Assembly: GCA_028865545.1 (NCBI GenBank)
Contig: JAGWJY010000033.1
Coordinates: forward strand, 1-35,292
Source: Alphaproteobacteria bacterium
GTDB lineage: Bacteria; Pseudomonadota; Alphaproteobacteria; Micropepsales; Micropepsaceae
DNA: 35,292 bases
Direction: 5' to 3'
Below, in pieces: positions 15,241 to 22,594 of the stretch. The notes below the pieces were generated by a model, which worked only from the letters and a program-made list of their open reading frames with translations, was not told the origin of the DNA and searched no databases. Both the position numbers and the translations under genes were made by a program. Numbering within the stretch: the stretch's first letter is position 1; each line of letters begins with the position of its first letter.

Positions 15241-15471
15241 ATGAGCGCGAAAGAAGGTCTCTTCGGAATCCCCCCTCGCCGAGATCTTTGCGTTGCCGCC
15301 ACCCATCCTTTTTCCCAGATGAAAACCGCGGGCCAGTTCGCCGTCATTCAGGAACGGCTGGCGGACGCCGCCGCCGCTTTCCGCCCGACGGCGCCAGACA
15401 ATGTGCAGCCAGACGACCAGCCATCCAACGCCACAAACAAGCTCGAGACGACTGAGGAGAAATCCACATGA
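15241..15471 (+). CDS. Small hypothetical protein (76 aa)
   Basis: A 76-aa ORF starting at ATG 15241, with AAAGG 11 bases upstream. The frame also stays open back to a GTG at 15112 without a ribosome site. It contains IPPRRDLCVAATHPFSQMKT, an Ala-rich helix (FAVIQERLADAAAAFR) and a polar tail. No family is recognised. Its TGA overlaps the ATG of the next small ORF as ATGA, which supports translation of both. The 175 bases between the receiver gene and this start hold AT-rich sequence and no clear terminator. Confidence 0.35.
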   Translation: MSAKEGLFGIPPRRDLCVAATHPFSQMKTAGQFAVIQERLADAAAAFRPTAPDNVQPDDQPSNATNKLETTEEKST

Positions 15472-15680
15472 TCCCTCTTCACCTCCTGACCGCGCTACTT
15501 CCGCCGGGCGCACTGGCGATGTCCAAAGCGACATCCGGCGACCACGACCTCCGCGCTTCGCTGGATGACATTCGCCGGACGATCTCGGCTCAAATCCGCC
15601 AAGCCAGAGCCGATCTGGGCGGACATCCCGAGGTCGCGGAGGAAATCTACCGGATCGTGAGTTCGTCCATAGAGATTTGA
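15468..15680 (+). CDS. Small hypothetical protein (70 aa)
   Basis: A 70-aa ORF with a good GAGGAG site 7-8 bases before its ATG. A hydrophobic start (MIPLHLLTALLPPGALAM) is followed by a soluble amphipathic helix with SLDDIRRTISAQIRQARADL and EVAEEIYRIVSS. The first part could be a short signal or anchor, or translation may start at the in-frame ATG 15519. No family is recognised. It is coupled to the ORF before it by a 4-base overlap. A role in the FixLJ locus is possible but unsupported beyond position. Confidence 0.5.
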   Translation: MIPLHLLTALLPPGALAMSKATSGDHDLRASLDDIRRTISAQIRQARADLGGHPEVAEEIYRIVSSSIEI

Positions 15681-15739
15681 TTAATCAGCATAAAACGTGA
15701 GAATTGCGCGCCGTCCCTAGGTGCGACATAGAATTACTT

Positions 15740-15770
15740 GACCTTACCTGGAGCTCTCGCCGACCTTCCC
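15740..15770 (+). promoter_or_regulatory. Tandem GACCTT(A/C)CC repeat before the copper genes
   Basis: GACCTTACC (15740-15748) and GACCTTCCC (15762-15770) are direct repeats 22 bp apart, about two helical turns, ending 7 bases before the DUF2946 start. Such spacing suits a dimeric or OmpR-type regulator. TTGACC at 15738 could be a -35 box. It lacks the inverted ACCTTCC-N7-GGAAGGT of CueR operators, so it is not called CueR-controlled. Confidence 0.25.
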
Positions 15771-15777
15771 TAGCGAG

Positions 15778-16149
15778 ATGACCCGCGCCCTCCGCCTCAC
15801 CGCCTTCCACATCGCGTTCGCCGCGATGCTGCTGCGCGCCGTGATGCCCATGGGCTGGATGCCGAACCAGAACGACGCCGGAGGTTCGCCGCTGGTCATC
15901 TGCTCCATCAATGGTCCGATCCATATCGTGGTGGGGCCGGACGGCCAGCCGTTGAAGCAGACGCCGCATCAGCATGAGGCCTGCCCCTTCGCCGCCGCCG
16001 CGCATCTGGCGCAATCGGCGACCGTGGCGATGGCCGCTCTCCCGTCACAAGCATCACAGCCGGCCTATCTGGCCGCGCATATGGCGGTCGCTGCCGGTGC
16101 CGCACGCCACACGTCGAGTTCTCCGCGGGCGCCTCCAGCCATCACTTGA
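15778..16149 (+). CDS. DUF2946 family protein
   Basis: A 123-aa exported or membrane-anchored protein of the DUF2946 type. A hydrophobic N-terminus (FHIAFAAMLLRAVMPMGWMP) is followed by VICSINGPIHI and HQHEACPFAAAAH, the paired Cys/His blocks (C42, H49, H64, H66, C69, H76) that define these small proteins. They are often found beside copper chaperones and TonB-dependent receptors, and a metal-handling role is assumed but unproven. Only a weak GCGAG site precedes the ATG. It is the first gene of a three-gene plus-strand unit with the PCu(A)C chaperone and an outer-membrane-like protein. Confidence 0.75.
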   Translation: MTRALRLTAFHIAFAAMLLRAVMPMGWMPNQNDAGGSPLVICSINGPIHIVVGPDGQPLKQTPHQHEACPFAAAAHLAQSATVAMAALPSQASQPAYLAAHMAVAAGAARHTSSSPRAPPAIT

Positions 16150-16223
16150 ACCAATCCGAAGGCAAGACCGCGCTGGCCTGTTTGCCGCGCGCGTCCGGTT
16201 CATTCCCTCAGACGAGACAAATC

Positions 16224-16682
16224 ATGCCGATCCGATACCTGAACTCGAACAACCTCCATGCCGCCGCGATCCTGGCGCTGGGGATCATCGTCTTTGCCAG
16301 TCATGCCCATGCCGCGGGCCTTACGGTCAGCAACGGCTGGATGCGCAAGCTTCCGGCAAATCTGCCGGCGGCGGGCTATTTCGATCTGCACAATGGCGGC
16401 GACAAGACCGCATCGCTGACCGGCGCCAGTTCACCGGCCTGCGGCATGCTCATGCTGCACAAATCGGAGGACATCGGCGGCACGGAACATATGAGCGACG
16501 TGGCCAGCGTCGATGTGACGGCGGGCGCAACGGTCAAGTTCACGCCGGGCGGCTATCACCTGATGTGCATGCAGCCGGGCCCGACGCTGCAGATCGGCGG
16601 CAAAGTGCCGGTGACGCTTGAATTCCTCGGCGGCATCAAGATCACGGCCGATTTCGCGGTCCGCAATGCGGCCGGGAAATAG
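16224..16682 (+). CDS. Periplasmic copper chaperone, PCu(A)C family
   Basis: A 152-aa secreted cupredoxin-like protein. The signal peptide spans 1-30 (AAAILALGIIVFASHAHA). The copper motif H-X10-M-X21-H-X-M is met exactly by H79, M90, H112 and M114. PCu(A)C proteins bind Cu(I) and help deliver it to haem-copper oxidases together with Sco. The ATG at 16224 is chosen because it starts the signal peptide; the frame upstream only overlaps the preceding gene. It follows the DUF2946 gene by 74 bases and ends 3 bases before the next gene, so these are probably one operon. Confidence 0.92.
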   Translation: MPIRYLNSNNLHAAAILALGIIVFASHAHAAGLTVSNGWMRKLPANLPAAGYFDLHNGGDKTASLTGASSPACGMLMLHKSEDIGGTEHMSDVASVDVTAGATVKFTPGGYHLMCMQPGPTLQIGGKVPVTLEFLGGIKITADFAVRNAAGK

Positions 16683-16685
16683 CCC

Positions 16686-17624
16686 ATGGCACATCGATAT
16701 CGTGTGCAGCGGCTGCTGACGGCGGCCGGTCTGCTGCTGGGCTTGGCGCCAAGCGCGAGCCTGGCATGCGCGTGCGGCTGCGGCGTCTTCGACGTGGGGA
16801 CGAGCGCGCTTCTGCCAACTTCCGGCGGCGCTACGGCATTCATCGAATATGACTTCATGGATCAGAACCGGAACTGGAGCGGGACTTCCAGCGCGCCCTC
16901 TTCCGCCAACGCCGACAAGGAAATCCGCACCGACTTCATGACCATGGGCGGCCAGTACATGTTCGATCAAGACTGGGGCGTGATGGCCAAGGTGCCGATC
17001 TGGGATCGCACCTTTAAGACGGACTCCGGTTCCGGCGGCGTCGACAGTTTCGAGCATGCGGCGCTCGGCGACGTCCGCCTGATGGGCGTCTACACGGGCC
17101 TTTCCGACGACATGTCGACCGGCGTCATCTTCGGCACCAAGCTGGCGACCGGCGACTTCACCTATGCCAATTTCGACCGCGACACGCAGATCGGCACCGG
17201 CAGCACGGACGCCCTGCTGGGGCTTTATCACACCGGCGATCTGACGAGCGACGACGCCTTCGTATGGTATGGGCAGGTCATGTGGGACAAGCCTCTGGCC
17301 AGCCAGGGCGGCTACACACCCGGCAGCGAAATCGACGGTGCGGTTGGGGTCTATTACGACAACTTCATATTCTCCGACGGCACGCAGATCACCCCGATGC
17401 TGCAGATGATCGCGTCGAACCGCACCAGAGACGGCGGCATCAACGCCGATCCGCCGAACACCGGTTATAACCGCCTCATGCTGTCGCCCGGCGTCGAAGC
17501 ACATATCGGCAACTGGAAGATCTACGGCGACGTCGAGTTCCCGGTCTATCAGGACATGAACGGCAACCAGCTGGTGGCGCATCAGCTGTTCAAATTCATC
17601 CTGAGCCGCAGCTTGGACGAATAG
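16686..17624 (+). CDS. Outer-membrane beta-barrel-like protein with N-terminal CxCxC motif
   Basis: A 312-aa exported protein. The signal peptide ends near residue 27 (APSASLA), leaving a mature N-terminus CACGCGVFDVG with C28, C30 and C32. The rest is rich in alternating, aromatic-flanked strands (YMFDQDWGVMAKVPIWDR, MSTGVIFGTKLATGDF, GVYYDNFIFSDGTQ, KIYGDVEFPVYQDM), as in outer-membrane channels of the transporter/phenol-degradation type. The cleavage site is a type I AxA-like site rather than a good lipobox, though a lipoprotein cannot be excluded. Because it lies 3 bases after the PCu(A)C gene, the Cys triad is a candidate copper site. Specific function unknown. Confidence 0.75.
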   Translation: MAHRYRVQRLLTAAGLLLGLAPSASLACACGCGVFDVGTSALLPTSGGATAFIEYDFMDQNRNWSGTSSAPSSANADKEIRTDFMTMGGQYMFDQDWGVMAKVPIWDRTFKTDSGSGGVDSFEHAALGDVRLMGVYTGLSDDMSTGVIFGTKLATGDFTYANFDRDTQIGTGSTDALLGLYHTGDLTSDDAFVWYGQVMWDKPLASQGGYTPGSEIDGAVGVYYDNFIFSDGTQITPMLQMIASNRTRDGGINADPPNTGYNRLMLSPGVEAHIGNWKIYGDVEFPVYQDMNGNQLVAHQLFKFILSRSLDE

Positions 17625-17629
17625 GAGGT

Positions 17630-18538
17630 TCAGTCCACTTCGTCGAGGAGGCGTGCGCCGGGTAAGCCGCGCAGAAAGCCATCGGACAATGGTCCGGGCA
17701 GCGGCAACACGGAGAGCATCTCGTTCGCTTCTTCCGGCGTGATCTTGGCGTCGGCGAGATCGCGGAACACGGTCGCCACCTTCACCATGTCGCAGCTTTG
17801 CGGCGAGAGGCGAAGCGCCACGACACCTGCAGCGGCAAGGTCGTCGACCTCTCGCGTCACGGCGGTGACGACGTGACCGAGCGTCTGGATGCCGTTGACC
17901 GCGAAGAACGGCTTGCCGTCCATCGTCAACACGTCCATGCCGTCGATATCGCGTTCGCAGACGAACTGGCAGGCGTCCTTCGCCACGCCATGCGAGCGCG
18001 CGTGATAGCAGCGCGCCGACAACGCCAGCGGTGCGCGGCCGAAGGCGAACACTTCCACCGCATCATTGCCGGCGGCGATGAGACGAATCGAGCGCAGCGG
18101 CAGTTCCGGCGGCAGGCAGACGCGGGTGGCGCCGAGCGCCAGATGCTGAGCCAGTGCGTCTTCGCTGTAGATGTTGACGAACGGGCCGATCGCATGCGGC
18201 CGGCCGTCGAGCATCTGCACCGTCGAAATGTCGTTGGCCTCGATCATGTAGCCGGCCTGAATCATGTCGCGGATCGCCTGGATCTCGCGCTTCATGGTCG
18301 GCAATGCCAGCGTCGAATAGACCACCTCCTTGCCACCGCGTTCGAGGCGGTCGACGGCTTCGAGGATAACGTCGTCGCGGAACGGCTGGCGCTTGGAGCA
18401 GACGACCTCGCCGAGGCAGACGCGGTCGACCGGCGCTTCGTCGGCCACGCGCTTGTAGAAGTCGACCCAGCGGTCGGCCGGCCAGTTGAACAGCACAGGT
18501 CCCAGCGTCAGCGACAGGCGTTTGGGTGCTTTGCTCAT
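17630..18538 (-). CDS. ubiV: O2-independent ubiquinone hydroxylation protein UbiV (U32 family)
   Basis: A 302-aa U32-family protein. With UbiU it forms the heterodimer that hydroxylates the quinone ring without oxygen. The four [4Fe-4S] ligands are visible: C41 (DRVCLGEVVC) and C177, C190, C194 in SARCYHARSHGVAKDACQFV and the following CERD, with spacing close to E. coli UbiV (C39, C176, C193, C197). Other family blocks are ALPTMKREIQ and EANDISTVQML. The ATG at 18538 overlaps the ubiU stop (ATGA), so the longer upstream frame is not used. It converges with the copper operon, with 5 bases between them and no terminator seen. Confidence 0.93.
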   Translation of the reverse strand: MSKAPKRLSLTLGPVLFNWPADRWVDFYKRVADEAPVDRVCLGEVVCSKRQPFRDDVILEAVDRLERGGKEVVYSTLALPTMKREIQAIRDMIQAGYMIEANDISTVQMLDGRPHAIGPFVNIYSEDALAQHLALGATRVCLPPELPLRSIRLIAAGNDAVEVFAFGRAPLALSARCYHARSHGVAKDACQFVCERDIDGMDVLTMDGKPFFAVNGIQTLGHVVTAVTREVDDLAAAGVVALRLSPQSCDMVKVATVFRDLADAKITPEEANEMLSVLPLPGPLSDGFLRGLPGARLLDEVD

Positions 18539-19542
18539 CGCCAGGCCTTCTTGTAGGCGCCGGTGGTGTCGCGCTGCCCTTCGGTCAGGGCGCGCAGTTC
18601 GGCGACGTCGATCTTGCGGCCCGCGGCCATGGTGTCGACGGCGCGCCGGAACGCCTGCACCACCGCCGCGACATAGGCACGGCCGCGCTGGCGGCCTTCG
18701 ATCTTGAAGGCCGTGACGCCGACGCCCGCGAGCCGCGGCAGCAGCTCTATGGCGTTGAGGCTCACCGGATCCTCGAACAGATGCGAGACGGTGCCGTCGG
18801 CCAGGAAGCGGCCCTTGCACAGCGTGGGATAGCCCGCCGGCTCATCCTTCGAGAAACGCTCCACGGTGAAGCCGCCAACCGAGGCGACGAGCGCGTCCTC
18901 CTCGTCCCGATAGGCGACATGACTCGGCGGCGAACAGACGCCGGTCATGTTGGGCGATTTGCCCGTAGCGTAGGACGACAGCATGCAGCGGCCCTCCGCC
19001 ATGACGCACAAGCCGCCGAAGACGAAAACTTCGGTCTCGCAGGGTGCGGCGTGGGCGGTCAGGCGCGCGATTTCCTCCACCGTCAGCACGCGCGGCAGCA
19101 CCACACGGGCGATGCTGAAGCGGTCGCGGTAGAAGGCAATGGCTTCAGGGGTCGCGGCGGCGGCCTGCACGGACAGATGCAGGCGCTGCTTCGGATGAGC
19201 CTGGCGGGCGTAGGCGATCAGCGCGATGTCGGCGAGGATCAGCGCGTCGGCGCCGGCCGCCACCGCATCATCGACGCCGCGTTTCCAGATATCCATGGCG
19301 CCGGCGCGCACGAACGTGTTCAGCGCCACCAGCGCCTTGGCCCCGCGCTCATGCGCATAGGCGATGCCTTCGCGCATCTCCGTGCGGTCAAAATTAAGAC
19401 CCGGGAAATTGCGTGCATTGGTCTCGTCGGCATAGCCGCAATAGATAGAATGGGCGCCGGCATCGACGGCGGTGCGCAAACCGGCCGGCGTGCCTGCCGG
19501 GCAGACCAGCTCGGGACCGCGCAAGGTGGATGGCGCGTTCAT
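18535..19542 (-). CDS. ubiU: O2-independent ubiquinone hydroxylation protein UbiU (U32 family)
   Basis: A 335-aa U32-family iron-sulfur protein, partner of UbiV. Cysteines C179, C186, C203 and C242 (GGLCVMAEGRC, GVCSPP, YPTLCKGRF) match E. coli UbiU C169, C176, C193 and C232 with a constant offset of ten. The N-terminal LVCPAGTPAGLRTAVDAGA and the YCGYADETNARNF block are also typical. Its start overlaps the ubiT stop, and its own stop overlaps the ubiV start, both as ATGA, so the three proteins are probably made in balance. It allows ubiquinone synthesis when O2-dependent UbiI/H/F-type enzymes stop. Confidence 0.95.
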   Translation of the reverse strand: MNAPSTLRGPELVCPAGTPAGLRTAVDAGAHSIYCGYADETNARNFPGLNFDRTEMREGIAYAHERGAKALVALNTFVRAGAMDIWKRGVDDAVAAGADALILADIALIAYARQAHPKQRLHLSVQAAAATPEAIAFYRDRFSIARVVLPRVLTVEEIARLTAHAAPCETEVFVFGGLCVMAEGRCMLSSYATGKSPNMTGVCSPPSHVAYRDEEDALVASVGGFTVERFSKDEPAGYPTLCKGRFLADGTVSHLFEDPVSLNAIELLPRLAGVGVTAFKIEGRQRGRAYVAAVVQAFRRAVDTMAAGRKIDVAELRALTEGQRDTTGAYKKAWR

Positions 19543-20093
19543 GCCGGATACGCCTTTCTGTTGGGGCCGCTCGGCTCAGGCGCATCGAGCATCCGGCGCA
19601 GGTCGTCGAAGAACACCTCCGTCGCCCGATTGAACGGTCCGCAGACGCTCTTCGGCAAACCAAGCACCGACGACGGATCGAGTTCGGCGTTCTCGATGGC
19701 GTTGCGCAGGGCGAGTACGGCGCCCGTATCGCCTTCGATCATCAAGTCGCGCGAGAAGAACAGCGCGTCGCCGTCATAGGTGCCGTCAATCATGCCGAGC
19801 AGCACGAGCAGAGGCGCCGAGATACGTGCGTCATAAGCCGCGCCGGAAAGATTCCGCGCCATGTGCACGGCGGTGCGGCCTTCGTCGGGCGTGATCAGAA
19901 AAACGAAGGGACAATCCGCCGGGTCCACGGCGAAGGTGCGTCCGGAATACTCTCCCAGCCGGCGCGCGAAAGACGGGCGCGCCGCCATCGCATTGGCCAG
20001 CAGACGGCGCGCCGCGAGCTCCAGCGGGAGAAGCGGCAGCACGCTCGCGGCCTTGGCGAGCAGAGGCGGGAGATATCCACGCATAACCATCAT
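19539..20093 (-). CDS. ubiT: UbiT, SCP2-domain ubiquinone biosynthesis accessory factor
   Basis: A 184-aa protein with an SCP2 sterol-carrier domain, the lipid-binding accessory factor of the anaerobic ubiquinone pathway. Residues 1-50 form a basic, hydrophobic lead (LPPLLAKAASVLPLLPLELAARRLLANAM). The SCP2 fold follows: LGEYSGRTFAVDPADCPFVF, ARISAPLLVLLGMIDGTYDGD, ALFFSRDLMIEGDTGAVLALRNAIE. Three in-frame ATGs cluster at 20093, 20090 and 20084, so the exact start is uncertain. It leads ubiT-ubiU-ubiV. The 207-base region before it (20094-20300) shows no FNR-type box by eye, although these genes are FNR-controlled in some bacteria. Confidence 0.9.
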   Translation of the reverse strand: MMVMRGYLPPLLAKAASVLPLLPLELAARRLLANAMAARPSFARRLGEYSGRTFAVDPADCPFVFLITPDEGRTAVHMARNLSGAAYDARISAPLLVLLGMIDGTYDGDALFFSRDLMIEGDTGAVLALRNAIENAELDPSSVLGLPKSVCGPFNRATEVFFDDLRRMLDAPEPSGPNRKAYPA

Positions 20094-20300
20094 CGATGTG
20101 CTTAATTCGATACCAATAGTACGACGATCACCGGGGCACCTCACTGCGGCATTTGCGGCTTTTTCTAGGCCTTGCGTCACTGAGGCGTGCGACGCGGTGG
20201 CGCGTGTCCGCTCCTGCTCAGCCACAGTGATGGCACATGCGAACAGGAATGCGTCCCAGTTAATGCGGCGTCAAAACGTCGCGTCGCCGGCGCCGATCTG

Positions 20301-20912
20301 TCACGCGCGCGCCAGCAGGAGCGCCAGGCCGAAAACCAGCATCACCGTCCCACACACCCGTTCGATGGGACGACTCAAGGCAAGATAGCGGTTCCGAACG
20401 GCGGCCGTCGAAAACAGCACGGCGACGGCGCCGTAGCAGGTGAAGCCGATCACGGTGACCACGCCGACCGCACCGACCTTGATCCAGAGTGGCGAGCCCG
20501 AGGGGACGAAAAGCGCAAAGATACTGGCGAAGAACGCCAGGCATTTGGGATTGAGCAGGTCGGTCATCAACCCACGCAGATAGGCGCTGCCGCGGGCGGC
20601 CGTTACGGGGCTCCCTTCCGCAAGGGCAGGCTGGCGCCAGGATCGGATGCCGAGATTGATGAGGTAACAGCCGCCGGCAATTTGCAGCACCAGCTGCGAC
20701 CAAGGCAGCGCTGCGAACAAGGCCGCCAGGCCGATCAACGTCGCCGAGGCCCACAGCAGGCCGGAGGTCACGATCCCGAGCACGGCCAGCATCGCCTGCC
20801 CGCGCGATCGGCTCATGGCGATCTGGCTGACCATGAGAAAAGTCGGCCCAGGCATCAACGCGGTCGTCATGCCGACAACGAACAAGGACAACAGCGGCGC
20901 GAATTCACTCAT
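20301..20912 (-). CDS. LysE/RhtB-family amino-acid exporter
   Basis: A 203-aa inner-membrane protein with about six hydrophobic helices. The LysE/RhtB signature GMTTALMPGPTFLMVSQIAM lies near the N-terminus, with LGIRSWRQP and DLLNPKCLAFFASIFALFV later. These proteins export amino acids or similar small zwitterions; the substrate here is unknown. Its start overlaps the stop of the NIPSNAP gene (ATGA), making it the last gene of a four-gene operon opposite a WYL regulator. The coupling suggests it exports a compound produced or sensed by that operon. Confidence 0.88.
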   Translation of the reverse strand: MSEFAPLLSLFVVGMTTALMPGPTFLMVSQIAMSRSRGQAMLAVLGIVTSGLLWASATLIGLAALFAALPWSQLVLQIAGGCYLINLGIRSWRQPALAEGSPVTAARGSAYLRGLMTDLLNPKCLAFFASIFALFVPSGSPLWIKVGAVGVVTVIGFTCYGAVAVLFSTAAVRNRYLALSRPIERVCGTVMLVFGLALLLARA

Positions 20913-21583
20913 GGCCGCAATCTCGAACGGGCGGTCGGCGACAAGCGCAGCAGCCGAGGCGGCGCCGACAGGCGCGCGGTCATGGCGGCCGGCAATTCGA
21001 AACGAGTCCTCTTTGAAAACCAGACGAAGACGTTCTCACCTTCGCGCACCGGCAAGGCCGGAAAACTGTTCGCAGCGGCCTCGGTGACGAAATAAGCAAG
21101 TACGGGGGCCTGCATCTCCGGTACGACGTCGCGCTCGAAGGCCGCGACGAAACTTTCATCCGCCGGTGCCGCCAGGCTGCAGATCGTTGCCACCAGAACG
21201 CCCTGCGGATTCACCGCAGCGCCGAGGGGTGGGCGCGCCACGCCGTTCAAAATGAAACCGGATGCGACACGGGCCGGCCGCAGCAGCAGGACGTTATCGG
21301 AGTCGATCATCGTGGCATTCGCCGCTTCGCGATGCGCTTTCCAGATCGGGCCGCCATAGAAGGCGCTCAAGGACTGCCGACGCGCCTCCATGTCGGCAAA
21401 TCCGCGCAGCCACACGAAACGATCAGGATCGTCCAGGTCGCGGAACTGGCCGATGACCCGGCAACCTGCCGCTTCCTGGCTTTCGATAAACTGACGATCG
21501 AACAGATCGACCAGCGTGTCGCGCATGCCGGGATGCAACGTGTATTGCCGCAGTTCGACGACCGGACAGCAAGCTTCACTCAT
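20909..21583 (-). CDS. NIPSNAP-domain protein
   Basis: A 224-aa protein with two ferredoxin-like (dimeric alpha-beta barrel) halves. The first carries the NIPSNAP pattern VVELRQYTLHPGMRDTLVDL followed by QFRDLDDPDRFVWLRGFADM, and the second is more diverged (VLVATICSLAAPADESFVAA). The start at 21583 is preferred because it opens the domain and overlaps the stop of the upstream gene (ATGA). The biochemical role of bacterial NIPSNAP proteins is poorly known; relatives of the fold include small-molecule monooxygenases and dismutases. It lies in an operon with an NTF2-like, a DUF1579-like and an exporter gene. Confidence 0.82.
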   Translation of the reverse strand: MSEACCPVVELRQYTLHPGMRDTLVDLFDRQFIESQEAAGCRVIGQFRDLDDPDRFVWLRGFADMEARRQSLSAFYGGPIWKAHREAANATMIDSDNVLLLRPARVASGFILNGVARPPLGAAVNPQGVLVATICSLAAPADESFVAAFERDVVPEMQAPVLAYFVTEAAANSFPALPVREGENVFVWFSKRTRFELPAAMTARLSAPPRLLRLSPTARSRLRP

Positions 21584-22053
21584 GACGCTCTCGCAAAATC
21601 CATGACCCAGTTGGTTTCCCAAGTCACACCGCCGTCGGCGGAGAACGCCTGCTCCCAGCGCGGGTTGGCGGTCTCGATTCGCGTCCAGAGGAAGCGCACA
21701 CGGATCGCTTCGCCTTTGAACGTCTCATCCGCATAAAAAGTGCCGACGCCGTTGTCGAAGCCGCCGACCATCGGCGGCTCAAGCTGACCGGGATGGCGCG
21801 CATCGAACCACCAGATCGACCAACGCTCCGTTTTGGGATCGAAGGTCCGCACGGTGGCTGCACGATAGGCGCCGCCGGGCAGATCGAGGACGTTGTCGTC
21901 CATATTGCCGGCGCCGCCGAGAATCTTCTGCACCGTGCTGGCGCCTGTGAACTCCGTCCAATCGCTGCAGCCGGCCAGACGCTCGTTCAACCGACGGTGA
22001 CGTACCCGCCATTTGCCGATGAAGAAATCGAAATCATTGAGCCCCTTCGCCAT
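21580..22053 (-). CDS. DUF1579-like small beta-barrel protein
   Basis: A 157-aa soluble protein starting MAKGLNDFDFFIGKWRVRHR. The phrase DFDFFIGKWRV..R, the later FDPKTERWSIWWFDAR and the C-terminal WEQAFSADGGVTWETNWVMD are typical of a lipocalin-like family often annotated DUF1579 or hypothetical. The ATG at 22053 has GAGG 6 bases upstream; an ATG at 22059 is the alternative. It may bind a small hydrophobic ligand, judging by fold only. The stop overlaps the start of the NIPSNAP gene (ATGA). Confidence 0.7.
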   Translation of the reverse strand: MAKGLNDFDFFIGKWRVRHRRLNERLAGCSDWTEFTGASTVQKILGGAGNMDDNVLDLPGGAYRAATVRTFDPKTERWSIWWFDARHPGQLEPPMVGGFDNGVGTFYADETFKGEAIRVRFLWTRIETANPRWEQAFSADGGVTWETNWVMDFARAS

Positions 22054-22061
22054 GACCATCC

Positions 22062-22508
22062 TCACTTCGTTTTGTCTGCCGCGCGCGTGACGCCGGTGTA
22101 GACGACCTGCCAGCGGCCGTTGCGTTTGGCCCAAATGTCCGCGAAGCGCAGCGGCACGCTGAATCTCTTGCCGCCGTCCGTGCCGCCGGCGAGCACGAGG
22201 CCACCCAGCACCGCGCCGTCGTTCCAGATCTTCTCAATCGGTTCGCGGACGACAAACGGATCGAGATGAAAGCCGGGGGCGGTGGAGTCGGCGATGAATT
22301 GCGCCTTGGTTTCGACGATGCCGCGGCTATTGACGAGCGTGTAGTCGTCGGCAAGCAGACGATTCAGCACCGCGCCGTCATTGTGCATCTGCGCCTGATC
22401 GTAATCGTGGGCGGCGCGCGCCAGATCGGGCGGCAGCCCCGCACCGAGCATCTGCCCGACCACCAACACCAACGCCACGGCAAGGCCGTAGAGCAGCTGT
22501 CTATTCAT
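22062..22508 (-). CDS. Exported NTF2-like (SnoaL/DUF4440-type) protein
   Basis: A 148-aa protein with a signal peptide (LLYGLAVALVLVVGQMLGAG) and an NTF2-like cone fold: DYDQAQMHNDGAVLNRLLAD, DYTLVNSRGIVETKAQFIAD and a C-terminal RFADIWAKRNGRWQVVYTGV. This is the DUF4440/SnoaL pattern. The ATG at 22508 has a strong GGAGGG site; the frame upstream to 22562 is not used. NTF2-like proteins bind or convert small molecules, but the substrate cannot be told. It is the first gene of the four-gene operon whose promoter region is shared with the WYL regulator. Confidence 0.8.
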   Translation of the reverse strand: MNRQLLYGLAVALVLVVGQMLGAGLPPDLARAAHDYDQAQMHNDGAVLNRLLADDYTLVNSRGIVETKAQFIADSTAPGFHLDPFVVREPIEKIWNDGAVLGGLVLAGGTDGGKRFSVPLRFADIWAKRNGRWQVVYTGVTRAADKTK

Positions 22509-22556
22509 CAGATTCCCTCCGCAAAACATCTGCGGCCCGTTGTAGGTCCATAAACC

Positions 22557-22573
22557 TGTCATGGAATGTCATG
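22557..22573. promoter_or_regulatory. Tandem TGTCATG repeat, candidate WYL-regulator operator
   Basis: TGTCATG occurs at 22557-22563 and again at 22567-22573, exactly 10 bp apart (one helical turn), in the 86-bp divergent region between the NTF2-like operon (start 22508) and the WYL regulator (start 22595). The position suits autoregulation plus control of the operon. A 7-base repeat by itself is weak evidence. Confidence 0.4.
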
Positions 22574-22594
22574 TATTTGTGCTAAACTGAAAAA

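Noticed and set aside
15738..15777. CueR-type copper promoter before the DUF2946 gene
   Set aside because: TTGACC and ACCTTCC are present, but as direct repeats. The required inverted GGAAGGT arm and a -10 box at the long spacing are missing.
15778..17624. Lipoprotein call for the CxCxC outer-membrane-like protein
   Set aside because: The residues before C28 (S-L-A) do not match a lipobox well, since position -3 is Ser. A type I signal site explains the sequence equally well.
20094..20300. FNR box upstream of ubiT
   Set aside because: I looked for TTGA-N6-TCAA-like sequences on both strands and found only poor half-matches.
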